Origin: Mycobacterium sp.
Lineage (GTDB): Bacteria > Actinomycetota > Actinomycetes > Mycobacteriales > Mycobacteriaceae
DNA length: 64,000 nt
Assembly: GCA_020438865.1 (NCBI GenBank)
Contig: JAGQTU010000001.1
Span: 190,933 to 254,932, forward strand
Direction of reading: 5' to 3'
The notes below the pieces were generated by a model. It was not told the DNA's origin. It made no database searches and saw only the letters and a program-made list of their open reading frames with translations. Within the stretch, counting starts at the first letter, position 1. Every line of letters starts with the position of its first letter. Positions 1-11,137 of this stretch are shown one piece after another. A program made the position numbers and the translations under genes.

Positions 1-517
1 CGCGGCCCGGAATCCAGATGTCCTCCCCGAACGGCGGCGGCCGCTGGGAGCGATCGGCGACGACGTGGCCGATCTCCAGCGCGGTCATGCCGTTGACCAG
101 GGCCTGATGGGTCTTGGTGTAGAGCGCCAGCCGGTTCTTGGCCAGGCCCTCGATCAGGTACATCTCCCACAGCGGCCGGGAGCGGTCCAGCGGCCGCGAC
201 CCCAGCCGCGCGATCAGTTCGTGCAGCTGGGTGTCGCTGCCCGGCGATGGCAGCGCGGATCGGCGCACGTGATAGGTGATGTCGAACTCCGGGTCGTCGA
301 CCCACACCGGCCGTGCCAGCCCGAGGGTGACCTCCCGGATCTTCTGCCGATACCGCGGAATCTGGGGCAGCCGCCGCTCGACGGTCTCCAGCAGCGCGTC
401 GTACGGCAGCCCGCCACGGGGTTTGCGCAGGATCGATAGCGATCCGACGTACATCGGCGTCGAGGTGTTCTCCAGCTGGTAGAACGAGGCGTCCGATGCT
501 GACAACCGAGTCACCAT
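1..517 (-). CDS. WS/DGAT-family acyltransferase, N-terminal part (truncated by window edge)
   Basis: The first 172 residues of a wax ester synthase/diacylglycerol O-acyltransferase-like protein, reading off the left edge. The family esterifies acyl-CoA to diacylglycerol or fatty alcohol at the membrane/lipid-droplet surface. The N-terminus (MVTRLSASDASFYQLE) and the segment PLDRSRPLWEMYLIEGL are typical of mycobacterial Tgs proteins. The active-site motif HHxxxDG appears here as HQALVNG at residues 137-143, so the second, catalytic His and the Asp are replaced. Substrate cannot be given. The ATG was chosen because the family N-terminus begins there; a weak AGGGGA lies upstream. Activity as an acyltransferase is doubtful from the motif alone. 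Confidence 0.85.
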   Translation of the reverse strand, partial: MVTRLSASDASFYQLENTSTPMYVGSLSILRKPRGGLPYDALLETVERRLPQIPRYRQKIREVTLGLARPVWVDDPEFDITYHVRRSALPSPGSDTQLHELIARLGSRPLDRSRPLWEMYLIEGLAKNRLALYTKTHQALVNGMTALEIGHVVADRSQRPPPFGEDIWIPGR

Positions 518-692
518 CGTCGCGCCATCCCCTGTCCTGAATCCCGCTCAAACCCAGCCCACGGTAACCGTGAACGCCTACCCGGCGCAGCACGGGTGCA
601 TACCTGCGCGGCTCCGCTGTGCCATCATGGCGCCATCGGCCCGCACCTCTCCGGCGGCCGGTCCCCGTCGACCGACCCCCTGGAGAGTCCCC

Positions 693-1169
693 GTGTCCAG
701 CCTTCACGGCAGTGTTGTTCCCGTCGTCGACTACGAGCCGCCGCTGTTGCGCGAGCGGCCCGCCACCTCCGCCGCCGCACCGCGGCCCCGGCCGGCCCCG
801 CCGCCGCGTCCGCACCCGACTCCCCCGCCGGCCGAAACGGCGGCCGCCCGGGCGGCCGGCGCCTTCGCCGACGCGGCGCTGCGACGGGTCCTGGAGGTCA
901 TCGACCGGCGCCGCCCGCTGGCCCAGCTGCGGCCGCTGCTGGCCGGCGGGCTGGTCGACTCACTGCTGTCGGTGCCGCACCGGCACGGCGGCGAGGCGGC
1001 GCGGCTGCGCCGGATCCGGGTGCAGCCGATCGGAACCGCCGGTGCGGCCGCGGAGGTGGCGGCGACCTATACGCGCGGGCGGCGGCTGCACGCGATCGCC
1101 TGCCGGGTGCAGCGGGTCGACACCGGGACCGGGCCCCGGTGGCAGGTGGTCGCCCTGCACATCGGCTGA
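693..1169 (+). CDS. DUF6459-like (Rv-type) hypothetical protein
   Basis: A 158-residue protein with a Pro/Ala-rich low-complexity N-terminal third and a compact basic C-terminal domain (residues about 55-158, with an RRVLEVIDRRRPLAQLRPLL helix and a final WQVVALHIG strand). This pattern resembles the DUF6459 family that is often found next to secA in actinobacteria; function unknown. The GTG at 693 was preferred over an ATG 123 bases upstream because GGAGAG sits 5 bases before it and the upstream residues look like translated non-coding sequence. It converges on secA1 with only 13 bases between the stops, so it may share transcription termination with it. Confidence 0.7.
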   Translation: MSSLHGSVVPVVDYEPPLLRERPATSAAAPRPRPAPPPRPHPTPPPAETAAARAAGAFADAALRRVLEVIDRRRPLAQLRPLLAGGLVDSLLSVPHRHGGEAARLRRIRVQPIGTAGAAAEVAATYTRGRRLHAIACRVQRVDTGTGPRWQVVALHIG

Positions 1170-1182
1170 ATCCGCGGCTGAA

Positions 1183-3990
<2,808 letters not shown>

Positions 3991-4069
3991 AGTGGTTATC
4001 CCTTGGATTTGGAGTCTCGACCGTGCTCCATCCTAGGTGACGCGCTGTTCGGCCCCTGCCAGCGCAGAT

Positions 4070-4744
4070 TCAGGCGAGGCGAATGAGGCCGTAGTCGTAG
4101 GCGTGGCGCCGGTAGACCACCGAAGGCCGGTCGGATTCCTTGTCGTGGAAGAGGAAGAAATCGTGCCCGACCAGCTCCATTTCGTAGAGCGCGTCGTCGA
4201 CCGTCATCGGCTTGGCCGGGTGCTCCTTGGTGCGCACGATCCGGCCGGGCTCGTGATCCTCGACCGCCACGGCGGGTGCGGGGCCGGCGCCGTCGGGCTT
4301 GAACGCCTCCGCGACGTCGAGCACCGGGGCGGCGGCGGTGGCCTGGTGCAGGGACACCGGCGTCTTGTCGCCGTAGTGCACCTTGCGGCGGTCCTTGCTG
4401 CGCCGCAGCCGGTTCTCGAGTTTGTGCACGGCGGCCTCGAAGGCGCCGTAGAAGCTGTCGGCGCAGCCCTCGCCCCGGACGACGGGGCCGCGTCCGCGCG
4501 CGGTGATCTCGACGTGTTGGCAGTTCTTGCGCTGGCGGCGGTTGCGCTCGTGCTCGAGCTCGACGTCGAAGCGGTAGATCGAGCGATCGAACCGTTCGAG
4601 GCGAGCGAGCTTGCCGGCGACGTACACGCGGTAGTGGTCGGGAACCTCGACGTTGCGACCCGTCACCTGAACTTCGGCGTTCGAGTCGGTCTCGGAGGTT
4701 GCGTCGGTATCGGGCACTTCGGCATTCACGGATTGGGTTGACAT
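4070..4744 (-). CDS. hpf: Long-form ribosome hibernation-promoting factor (Rv3241c-type)
   Basis: A 224-residue protein with an N-terminal S30AE/YfiA domain (about residues 25-125: VTGRNVEVPDHYRVYV, then basic helices ending KLENRLRRSKDRRK) and a C-terminal dimerisation domain (VRTKEHPAKPMTVDDALYEMELVGHDFFLF..., about 165-220). Long HPFs bind the 30S subunit and join two ribosomes into inactive 100S dimers in stationary phase. The Met at 4744 was chosen because it gives the usual acidic short leader before the S30AE fold; an in-frame ATG 57 bases upstream would add a basic extension and neither start has a clear Shine-Dalgarno. It lies in the usual place upstream of secA1. Confidence 0.93.
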   Translation of the reverse strand: MSTQSVNAEVPDTDATSETDSNAEVQVTGRNVEVPDHYRVYVAGKLARLERFDRSIYRFDVELEHERNRRQRKNCQHVEITARGRGPVVRGEGCADSFYGAFEAAVHKLENRLRRSKDRRKVHYGDKTPVSLHQATAAAPVLDVAEAFKPDGAGPAPAVAVEDHEPGRIVRTKEHPAKPMTVDDALYEMELVGHDFFLFHDKESDRPSVVYRRHAYDYGLIRLA

Positions 4745-5027
4745 GCTTGACAACTCGTTTCTCTTGCGGGTTGCACGCACTCGGGCGTGCCCGGCCTTCA
4801 TCGATTGCCGCGCCGGCGAGAAAACGCACGGACTCTCACCCGCCGGCGCCAGAGGTCGAAGAACTCACCTCCTACCGTTCTCGGCGAAGTGGCAGGCCTG
4901 TGTGTTTAGGCCCACCGTGATGTGTTCACGGCTTGTTGGCCCCGACGGTAGTCGGTGTTCACACGGTGATGCCACCTTTTGACGCACCTGATTGCAGAAC
5001 TTTCGCCCTTCGTTACAAGGACCAAAG
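4745..5027 (-). other. Non-coding leader region upstream of hpf
   Basis: A 283-base gap between comF-like and hpf, long for this window. In hpf orientation it contains CCGTGA-N5-TCACGG (4915-4931, a perfect 6-bp inverted repeat), a purine-rich GGTAGGAGGTGAG tract near 4865-4877, and two copies of CGCCGGCG (4811-4818 and 4841-4848) that could pair across a 22-nt loop just before the coding region. No open frame looks coding. The structure suggests a structured or regulated 5' leader for a growth-phase-controlled gene; this is inference. Confidence 0.4.
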
Positions 5028-5657
5028 TCACGCGTGCGCAAGGGTGAGCACAGCCGTCACTCGCGCCCCGGCAGCGCCCAGGGTGCGCACCGACTCGCGG
5101 GCGGTGGCGCCGGTGGTCACGATGTCGTCGACCAGCAGGACCTCGCCCCGTACGGGCACCACCAGCCGCACCCGTCCGGCGATGTTGCGCTCGCGCTGGT
5201 TGCCGGTCAGCCCGACCGAGTCGCGGACGAACGGCCGGGTGCGCAGGGCCGCCACCGTGCGCAGTCCCGGGTGGGCGGCGGTGGCGGCGACGGCGATCCG
5301 GGTCACCGGGTCACCACCGCGGCGCCGGGCCGCCGAGCGCCGGGTCGGGGCGGGCACGACGGTGCACGGCAGGTCGAGCAGCCCCCAGCCGAACAGGTGG
5401 TGGATCCCCAGGGCCAGGGCGCGCGACAGCGGGGCGGTGAGGTCGCGACGGCCGTGCTCCTTGAGCGCGACGATGGCCTGCCGGCGCGCCCCGGCGTAAC
5501 GGCCCAGTGAGAAGACCGGGACGCCCGGGTCGGTGCGTGGGGTGACGAGGTGCGGTTCGTCGGGCCGCACGGCCAGGGCGGCCGCGCAGGCGTCGCACCA
5601 GTCGGTCGACGGCGCCCCGCAGCCGCCGCATTCCAGCGGCAGGACGAGGTCGAGCAT
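5028..5657 (-). CDS. ComF-family phosphoribosyltransferase-like protein (Rv3242c-type)
   Basis: A 209-residue protein with an N-terminal Cys pair module (CGGCG and CDAC within the first 25 residues, a probable zinc ribbon) and a C-terminal type I phosphoribosyltransferase fold ending in the PRPP-binding loop [13 protein letters not shown] near residue 175. ComF proteins support DNA uptake in competent bacteria, but in mycobacteria the role is undefined and it may simply be a PRTase-like protein. It precedes hpf and secA1 on the same strand. GC-rich codon use matches the neighbours. Confidence 0.88.
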   Translation of the reverse strand: MLDLVLPLECGGCGAPSTDWCDACAAALAVRPDEPHLVTPRTDPGVPVFSLGRYAGARRQAIVALKEHGRRDLTAPLSRALALGIHHLFGWGLLDLPCTVVPAPTRRSAARRRGGDPVTRIAVAATAAHPGLRTVAALRTRPFVRDSVGLTGNQRERNIAGRVRLVVPVRGEVLLVDDIVTTGATARESVRTLGAAGARVTAVLTLAHA

Positions 5658-5718
5658 CGCCCGAGTATGGCCGTCGGGTATGACAGGGGGTAGTCAGCCG
5701 AGGACGAGGAGCCCAGCG

Positions 5719-6534
5719 ATGACCGATTGGTATGGCGACTTCCCGAGTCTGCGCCTGGAGGTCCGCGAAACCGGAGTGCTGGAGATCGTCCTGGAGGCGC
5801 CGGGGCTGAATTCGGTTGGGCCGCAGATGCATCGGGATCTGGCCGACATCTGGCCGGTGATCGACCGGGACGAGAGCGTGCGCGCGGTGCTGGTGCGCGG
5901 CGAGGGCGGCACGTTCTCCTCGGGCGGCAACTTCGACCTGCTCGACGAGATGATCAACGATGTCGAGGCCCGGGTGCGGATCATGCGCGAGGCCCGCGAC
6001 CTCGTGCTCAACATGGTGGCGTTCACCAAGCCGGTGGTCTCGGCGGTGCGCGGCGCGGCCGTCGGCGCCGGGTTGGTCGTCGCGCTGCTCGCCGACATCT
6101 CGGTGGTCGCCCACAACGCCCGCATCATCGATGGCCACACCCGGCTCGGCGTGGCCGCCGGGGACCACGCGGCGATCTGCTGGCCGCTGCTGGCAGGGAT
6201 GGCCAAGGCGAAGTACTACCTGTTGACCTGCGAGACCCTGCTGGGCGAGGAGGCCGACCGGATCGGGCTGGTCTCGAAGTCGGTACCCGACGACGCCGTC
6301 ATCGCCGAGGCCGACCGGATCGCCACCGAGCTCGCGGCCGGGGCGCAGTCGGCCATCCGCTGGACCAAGCGCAGCCTCAACCACTGGTATCGGGCGTTCG
6401 GCCCGGCGTTCGAGGCGTCGCTGGGGCTGGAGTTCATCGGTTTCGCGGGTCCCGAGGTCCGCGAGGGCCTGGCGGCGCACCGGGAGAAGCGGCCGCCCCG
6501 GTTCACCGACATCGACTTCACCACGATGTTCTAA
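5719..6534 (+). CDS. Crotonase-superfamily (enoyl-CoA hydratase/isomerase-like) protein
   Basis: A 271-residue single-domain crotonase fold. The first oxyanion-hole segment [16 protein letters not shown] (about residues 60-76) and the second, [18 protein letters not shown] (about 113-130), are present. Aligned by eye with classical enoyl-CoA hydratase, both catalytic glutamates appear absent: the first position is Val (GAGLVVA in place of GGGCELA) and the second is His in [14 protein letters not shown]. The protein is therefore a crotonase relative of unknown reaction rather than a proven hydratase. GAGGAG lies 8 bases before the ATG. It is divergent from the comF-like gene and followed by a palindrome. 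Confidence 0.85.
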   Translation: MTDWYGDFPSLRLEVRETGVLEIVLEAPGLNSVGPQMHRDLADIWPVIDRDESVRAVLVRGEGGTFSSGGNFDLLDEMINDVEARVRIMREARDLVLNMVAFTKPVVSAVRGAAVGAGLVVALLADISVVAHNARIIDGHTRLGVAAGDHAAICWPLLAGMAKAKYYLLTCETLLGEEADRIGLVSKSVPDDAVIAEADRIATELAAGAQSAIRWTKRSLNHWYRAFGPAFEASLGLEFIGFAGPEVREGLAAHREKRPPRFTDIDFTTMF

Positions 6535-6543
6535 AGCGCGGCA

Positions 6544-6559
6544 TCCTCCGATCGGAGGA
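6544..6559. repeat. 16-bp perfect palindrome after the crotonase gene
   Basis: TCCTCCGATCGGAGGA begins 10 bases after the upstream stop codon. It can form a 6-bp stem with a GATC loop. No T-tract follows, so it could be a U-less terminator or an operator; neither can be decided from sequence. Confidence 0.4.
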
Positions 6560-6737
6560 CCCCGAATCATCAACGATCCCGGCCATCCACAGGATGTCGG
6601 CGCCATCGGTCGCGGCCGATAGTTGTGTTGTGCCACAGACACATTCGTCTGGCATGACACGACGAAAGGACACCACCGTGATCTGGTTCTGATCCGCCCC
6701 GAATAACAATCCCCCGAACCGGAATGGAACACGACAC

Positions 6738-6965
6738 ATGACCATGGATACACCGCTGCGCCGGCTCGCGTTGATCACCGGAGGCAGCGCGATCGTCGCG
6801 ATGGCCGCGCTGAGCCCCGCCGGCACCGATACGGCCGGGCCGTTGGCGGCACCGCACGCCAACACCCCGATGACCACCGGCAGCCCCAACTCGTTCACGC
6901 CGACCAGCACGAACGACCTGATGACACCGGTGACGGCGCCGCCGGGCTCACCGTGGCGGGACTGA
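6738..6965 (+). CDS. Small secreted hypothetical protein
   Basis: A 75-residue protein with a short basic start (MTMDTPLRRLALITGG), a hydrophobic stretch (GSAIVAMAALSPAG) and a mature part rich in Thr, Pro, Ser and Asn without cysteines. It looks like a small Sec-exported peptide. GGAATGGAA lies about 8 bases upstream of the ATG. The last 18 bases overlap the 3' end of the convergent histidine kinase gene. Codon position bias is consistent with coding, but homology is not recognised; the gene could be a false call. Confidence 0.5.
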   Translation: MTMDTPLRRLALITGGSAIVAMAALSPAGTDTAGPLAAPHANTPMTTGSPNSFTPTSTNDLMTPVTAPPGSPWRD

Positions 6966-8150
6966 CCCCCGCATCGGCACGGTGACCCTGATGTGAGCCC
7001 CGGTCGGGACGGGCAGTATCTGCATCGTCCCCCCGGCGGCCTCGATCCGGGCCCGCTGGGAGGCCAGCCCGATGTGGCCCTGCCGGAGCCGCTCGGCGGC
7101 CGCGTCGGCGGACATGCCGGACCCGTCGTCGACGACGTCGAGCCGGCGCATGCCATCGACGGTCTCGAGCCGGACGGTGGCCCGGGTGGCGCGCGAATGC
7201 CGCACCACGTTCGACAGCAGCTCGCGGGCCACCGCGAACACCATCGGGTCGACCGGATCGGGTGCGGTCGGCGCGATGTCGGTGCCGATGTCGATGCCCG
7301 AACGGGCCGAGTTGGCCGCCGCCAGCTGGGTCAGCGCGCGGGCCAGGCCGGCACCGGCGAGCACCGCCGGATGCAGCTCGAAGGTGGCCTCGCGCATCTG
7401 GTCGGTGGCTTCGCGCAGCCCGGCCAGGGCCCGCTCCAGCGCCTCGTCGGGGTGCCGCTTGAGCACGGCGGTGATGTCCTGGCGCGCCATCAGCACCGAC
7501 TGCAGCGGACCGTCGTGGATGTACTCCGAGATCGTGCGCTGCTGGTCGTCGGAGGCCGCCATCAGGTCGACGAGCAGTTCCTGCCGGGAGGCACTCAGGT
7601 GGCTGATCTCATCGATGTGGCGGGCCTGCGCGTACACCGCCAGCCACACCGTGCAGCACAGGAACGCGAAGATCGCGGTGGCCAGCGTGGCCCGCACGAG
7701 GCCGGTCTCGGCGAGCATCACCGGGTCGGTGTAGATCTCGACGGCGAAGGTCCCCGCGATCACCGCCAGGGCCACCGCCGCCCGCTGCCAGGACACGTCG
7801 AGCACCACCATGATCGGCAATAGCGTCAGCACCAGCAGGGGCACGTAGGCACCGTCGACGGAGGCGATCTTGTAGATGAAGATCGCCGTGACGTCGATGA
7901 CCACCAGCACCAGCTGCATCCGGGTGACGGGCACCCGGCGGCGCAGCGGGGTGAACAGCAGCACCGCCGCGCCGATCGCCACGACCGCGTAGAACCATGG
8001 CACCCAGTCCCATTGCGGCCATTTGGCTTTCGAGCCCACCTGGGAAGCCACCAGCATGACCGCGGCGACCCCGAGCCGGGCCAGCGCCACGATGCGCAGC
8101 GCGTCCAGTTGGCGGGCGTCGCGAATCCGGTCGAGTTCGGTCGCGGCCAC
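6948..8150 (-). CDS. NarL-family membrane sensor histidine kinase
   Basis: A 400-residue kinase with six or so hydrophobic segments between residues 17 and 176, a linker helix, a HisKA_3 dimerisation domain with the phospho-acceptor His212 (SEYIHDGPLQ), and a C-terminal HATPase with ELLSNVVRHS (N box), DDGSGM (G1) and GHIGLASQRARIEAAGG. The membrane part has no periplasmic sensor domain of size, so the signal is probably sensed in or at the membrane. It is divergent from its likely partner response regulator with 31 bases between starts. I do not associate this pair with the M. tuberculosis version of the locus. Confidence 0.93.
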   Translation of the reverse strand: MAATELDRIRDARQLDALRIVALARLGVAAVMLVASQVGSKAKWPQWDWVPWFYAVVAIGAAVLLFTPLRRRVPVTRMQLVLVVIDVTAIFIYKIASVDGAYVPLLVLTLLPIMVVLDVSWQRAAVALAVIAGTFAVEIYTDPVMLAETGLVRATLATAIFAFLCCTVWLAVYAQARHIDEISHLSASRQELLVDLMAASDDQQRTISEYIHDGPLQSVLMARQDITAVLKRHPDEALERALAGLREATDQMREATFELHPAVLAGAGLARALTQLAAANSARSGIDIGTDIAPTAPDPVDPMVFAVARELLSNVVRHSRATRATVRLETVDGMRRLDVVDDGSGMSADAAAERLRQGHIGLASQRARIEAAGGTMQILPVPTGAHIRVTVPMRGSVPPR

Positions 8151-8181
8151 GCTGACACCTTAGACCGACCGGCATGAGAAC

Positions 8182-8835
8182 ATGACCGCCATGTCGCGGC
8201 AGTCCCCAGTCACCGTCGTGGTCGGCGACGATCACCCGATGTATCGAGCCGGCGTGGTTGCCGCGTTGAAGGAGAGCGGTCGCATCCAGGTCCTCGCCGA
8301 GGTGGGCGACGGCCGCGCCGCGCTGGATGCGATCCGCGAGCACGCTCCCGCCGTGGCGCTGCTGGACTACCGGATGCCCGAACTGGACGGCCTCGCGGTG
8401 GTCGCGGCGGTGACCCGCGACGAACTGCCCACCCATGTGCTGCTGCTGAGCGCGACCGAGGATCCGGCGACGGTCTACGAGGCCCTGGCCGCCGGGGCGG
8501 CGGGCTACCTGACCAAGGAGTCCGACCGCGACGAGATCGTGGCCGCGGTGATCAGCTGCGCGAGCGGCGCCGGCTACGTGCCCACCGGGCTGGCCAGCGG
8601 CCTGGCCAACGAGCTTCGGCAACGCACCCGCGGCGACGCCACCCTGCTCTCGCCGCGGGAGGCAGAGATCATCAAGCTGATCGCCGAGGGCCTGTCGGTT
8701 CCGGACATCGCGGGCCGGCTGCACCTGGCCCCGACGACGGTGCGCACCCACGTCCAACACATCTACGAGAAGCTGGGCGTCAACGACCGCGCCGCCGCGG
8801 TGGCCGAGGCGATGCGCCGCCGCCTGGTGGAATGA
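8182..8835 (+). CDS. NarL/LuxR-family response regulator
   Basis: A 217-residue regulator: receiver domain (residues about 10-125) with acidic pair D16/D17, phospho-acceptor Asp62 (LLDYRMPELDG), the T/S switch LLLSATED and Lys115 region GYLTKES, then a LuxR-type helix-turn-helix (LSPREAEIIKLIAEGLSVPDIAGRL...TVRTHVQHIYEKLGV). It should be phosphorylated by the divergent kinase and bind DNA as a dimer. The ATG at 8182 is used; a second ATG three codons later is possible. The very short spacer to the kinase gene implies shared, overlapping promoters. Confidence 0.95.
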   Translation: MTAMSRQSPVTVVVGDDHPMYRAGVVAALKESGRIQVLAEVGDGRAALDAIREHAPAVALLDYRMPELDGLAVVAAVTRDELPTHVLLLSATEDPATVYEALAAGAAGYLTKESDRDEIVAAVISCASGAGYVPTGLASGLANELRQRTRGDATLLSPREAEIIKLIAEGLSVPDIAGRLHLAPTTVRTHVQHIYEKLGVNDRAAAVAEAMRRRLVE

Positions 8836-8838
8836 CGG

Positions 8839-9357
8839 CTAACCCAGCACCCGGATCGGCTCGCTGCCGTCCCAGTTCTGCGCCGCCGAGCGGACGAACT
8901 CGGCCATCCCGACCGTCGTCGGGGTCAGCTCCATCAGCTCGATGATGGTGGCCGCGCCACCGGTGGGCGGCTCGAAGTAGGCGTAGCGGGCCGACACGTC
9001 CTGCCCGCCCGACCAGACCACCGGCCAGCCCGCTGCGGCGCCCGCCGCCAGCGCCGCGTCGAAATCCTCGGCCCAATAGGCCAATTGGTGGTAGCCGTCG
9101 TGGCCGGCGTTGGTGAACTCGCGGTAGATCGACCGCACGTCGTTGTCCTGGTGGATCACCTCGAACTGCATGTCCCCGCTGTTGGCGAAGCCGATCGTCA
9201 GGGTCACCGTGCACGGCTCACCGCGGTACAGCCCGGACTGTTCGATGCCGCGCAGCACGAACCACGGTCCGATGCCCAGTTCGATCAGGCCGGCCAGGGT
9301 CCGGTCGAAATCGGTGACCACATACCCGATCTGGCGGACGACACCCGGCAGCACCAT
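8839..9357 (-). CDS. VOC (glyoxalase/bleomycin-resistance) superfamily protein
   Basis: A 172-residue protein with two beta-alpha-beta-beta-beta modules: RQIGYVVTDFDRTLAGLIELGIGPWFV near the N-terminus and GYHQLAYWAEDFDAALAAG...YFEPPTGGAATIIELMELT. The spacing of possible metal ligands (His near residue 95, Glu in IIELME) fits the fold. Members include methylmalonyl-CoA epimerases, dioxygenases and lyases, and no substrate can be assigned. It sits between the response regulator (convergent, 3 bases apart) and lpqB (same strand, 10 bases upstream of it), so it could be co-transcribed with the mtrA-mtrB-lpqB operon. Confidence 0.85.
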   Translation of the reverse strand: MVLPGVVRQIGYVVTDFDRTLAGLIELGIGPWFVLRGIEQSGLYRGEPCTVTLTIGFANSGDMQFEVIHQDNDVRSIYREFTNAGHDGYHQLAYWAEDFDAALAAGAAAGWPVVWSGGQDVSARYAYFEPPTGGAATIIELMELTPTTVGMAEFVRSAAQNWDGSEPIRVLG

Positions 9358-9367
9358 GTGATCCTCC

Positions 9368-11137
9368 TCAGCCCGGCAACACCGGCACGGTGCCGGGCGC
9401 CATGAACGGCCGGACCTCCGACCACGCCTGGCTGTTCTCGCCGTTGGTTCCGGACAACTGCAGCACGCCGCGGGCGTCGGCGACGTAGACCGCCGACGGA
9501 TTGGCGGCCACCGCCGCCATCGGCGGCAGCAGGTTGTTGCTCGGCCCGTCGGAGTTGACGCCGTCGAGGTTCACGTATGACACCGGGTGCGCCGGGTCGG
9601 TGCGGGTCACCACCATGTCGTCGCCGGTGCGCCAGGACAGCGATATCACCGTGCTGCCCAGCCCGAAGCCGAGCCGGCGCGGGTAGGTCAGCGCGAACTC
9701 GCCGGCGGGCGTCTGTTCCACGCCGGCCAGGATCACCTGACCGTCGATGACCATCGCGGCCCGGGTGCCGTCCCGGGACAGCTGCAGTTCGGAGATGACG
9801 CCGGGGAACCGCGCGGTCAGCGCGGCCGAGTCCACCGGGATGCGGGCCGGCTGGCCGGAGGCCGCCTCCTGGATCACCCGCACCACGTTGATGCCGTCGA
9901 CCACGACCCACACCGCGTCGTCGAGCGCCCATGACGGCCGGGTCAGGGTGCGGCCGTCGGTGCCCTCGACCGACTGGCCGCCGGCGGGCCCGATCCACAG
10001 CGACGAGGCCGCGTCCGGGGCGCCGGGCCGCAGCGTCACCACCGCTGCGACGTCCCGGCCGCTGCGGGACAGCGCGGCCGCCGTCTGGTCGCCCATCGCG
10101 CCGAACGACCCGGGCACCTTGGTGGCGCGCTGACCGTCCAGCACCACCAGCGAGCCGCCCAGGATCGCGTGCACACCCGCGGTCGCGCCGTCGACGGCGC
10201 CGGGGTCGGTCGCCGCCACGTCGGTGGCGGCCCAGCCGTCGGCGAACCGGTCGTCCAACGCCGCGCCGTCGGAGTTGATGACGTACGGGCCCTTGATGTC
10301 GGCGCGCGCCATCGTCCAGATCAGTTGGGCGGCAAGGAGTTGGCGGCTGTGCGGGTCGGTGGTGGTGACGTTCTGCAGTTCCACCCGGGCCCCGCCGTAG
10401 CCGCGCCCGACCCCGGACTTGCCGCCGTCGGCGCGGGTCACCGGCCCGACCAGCTTCACCGGCGGGGCCAGCAGGTTGCGCACGGTGTTCGCCATCTCCG
10501 GGCGCGGGCCGGCGATCAGCTTGTTGACCAGTTCGGTGGCCAGCTGGTCGGGGTCGGACACCGCCACATAGCGCGGGTCGGGGACGACGGTCTTGCCTGT
10601 GGGGTCGACGAAGTACAGGGTGTTGCGTTTGTAGGTGGCCTGGAACTGCTGCCAGTCGAGGAACACCCCGTTGGGCAGCCGGTTGATCCGCCAGCCGCCC
10701 GAGGTCTGGACCAGTTCGATGGGGCCGGGATCGGGCAGCCGGCCCTCGGCGGTCTCGAACACACCCAGATCCGACAGCGAGCCGAGGATGTCGGCCTTCA
10801 TCGTCACCGAAACCTTGTCCGAGGAGCGGGTTTCGACGAACACGACCTTGTCGATCAGCAGCGCGCTGCCCTGGTCGTCCCAGGCGTCGGACGCCGACTC
10901 GGTGAGGAACTGCCGCGCCGCCAGGTGCCGGTTGGCGGGATCGGCGGTGGCCTTGAGGAACTCGCGGAGCAGTTCGTCGGGGTCCATGCCGGGGCTCGGT
11001 TTGGGCAGGCTCTTGGGGGCGGGCCGTTCGACCGTCCCGATCGCCTGCGGCGCCGAGGAGTTCGGCACCCCGGCGCAGGACAGCGGCGTCATCGCGACCA
11101 GCCCGACCAGCAGGATGGTCAGCAGGCGGCCGGTCAC
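9368..11137 (-). CDS. lpqB: Lipoprotein LpqB, accessory to MtrAB
   Basis: A 589-residue exported lipoprotein containing the GerMN domain and the C-terminal beta-propeller-like LpqB domain. The signal peptide ends at Cys21 (TPLSCAG), with Pro rather than Leu at -3, a slightly unusual lipobox. Signature segments include [12 protein letters not shown] just after the Cys, [17 protein letters not shown] and [14 protein letters not shown]. LpqB interacts with the extracellular part of MtrB and influences MtrA phosphorylation and cell-wall/division genes. The start GTG overlaps the mtrB stop as GTGA, which fixes this start and indicates translational coupling. Confidence 0.97.
   Translation of the reverse strand: MTGRLLTILLVGLVAMTPLSCAGVPNSSAPQAIGTVERPAPKSLPKPSPGMDPDELLREFLKATADPANRHLAARQFLTESASDAWDDQGSALLIDKVVFVETRSSDKVSVTMKADILGSLSDLGVFETAEGRLPDPGPIELVQTSGGWRINRLPNGVFLDWQQFQATYKRNTLYFVDPTGKTVVPDPRYVAVSDPDQLATELVNKLIAGPRPEMANTVRNLLAPPVKLVGPVTRADGGKSGVGRGYGGARVELQNVTTTDPHSRQLLAAQLIWTMARADIKGPYVINSDGAALDDRFADGWAATDVAATDPGAVDGATAGVHAILGGSLVVLDGQRATKVPGSFGAMGDQTAAALSRSGRDVAAVVTLRPGAPDAASSLWIGPAGGQSVEGTDGRTLTRPSWALDDAVWVVVDGINVVRVIQEAASGQPARIPVDSAALTARFPGVISELQLSRDGTRAAMVIDGQVILAGVEQTPAGEFALTYPRRLGFGLGSTVISLSWRTGDDMVVTRTDPAHPVSYVNLDGVNSDGPSNNLLPPMAAVAANPSAVYVADARGVLQLSGTNGENSQAWSEVRPFMAPGTVPVLPG

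Noticed and set aside
4915-4931. CRP-like site upstream of hpf
   Set aside because: The half-sites GTGA/TCAC are right but separated by 5 rather than 6 bases, so it is listed only as an inverted repeat.
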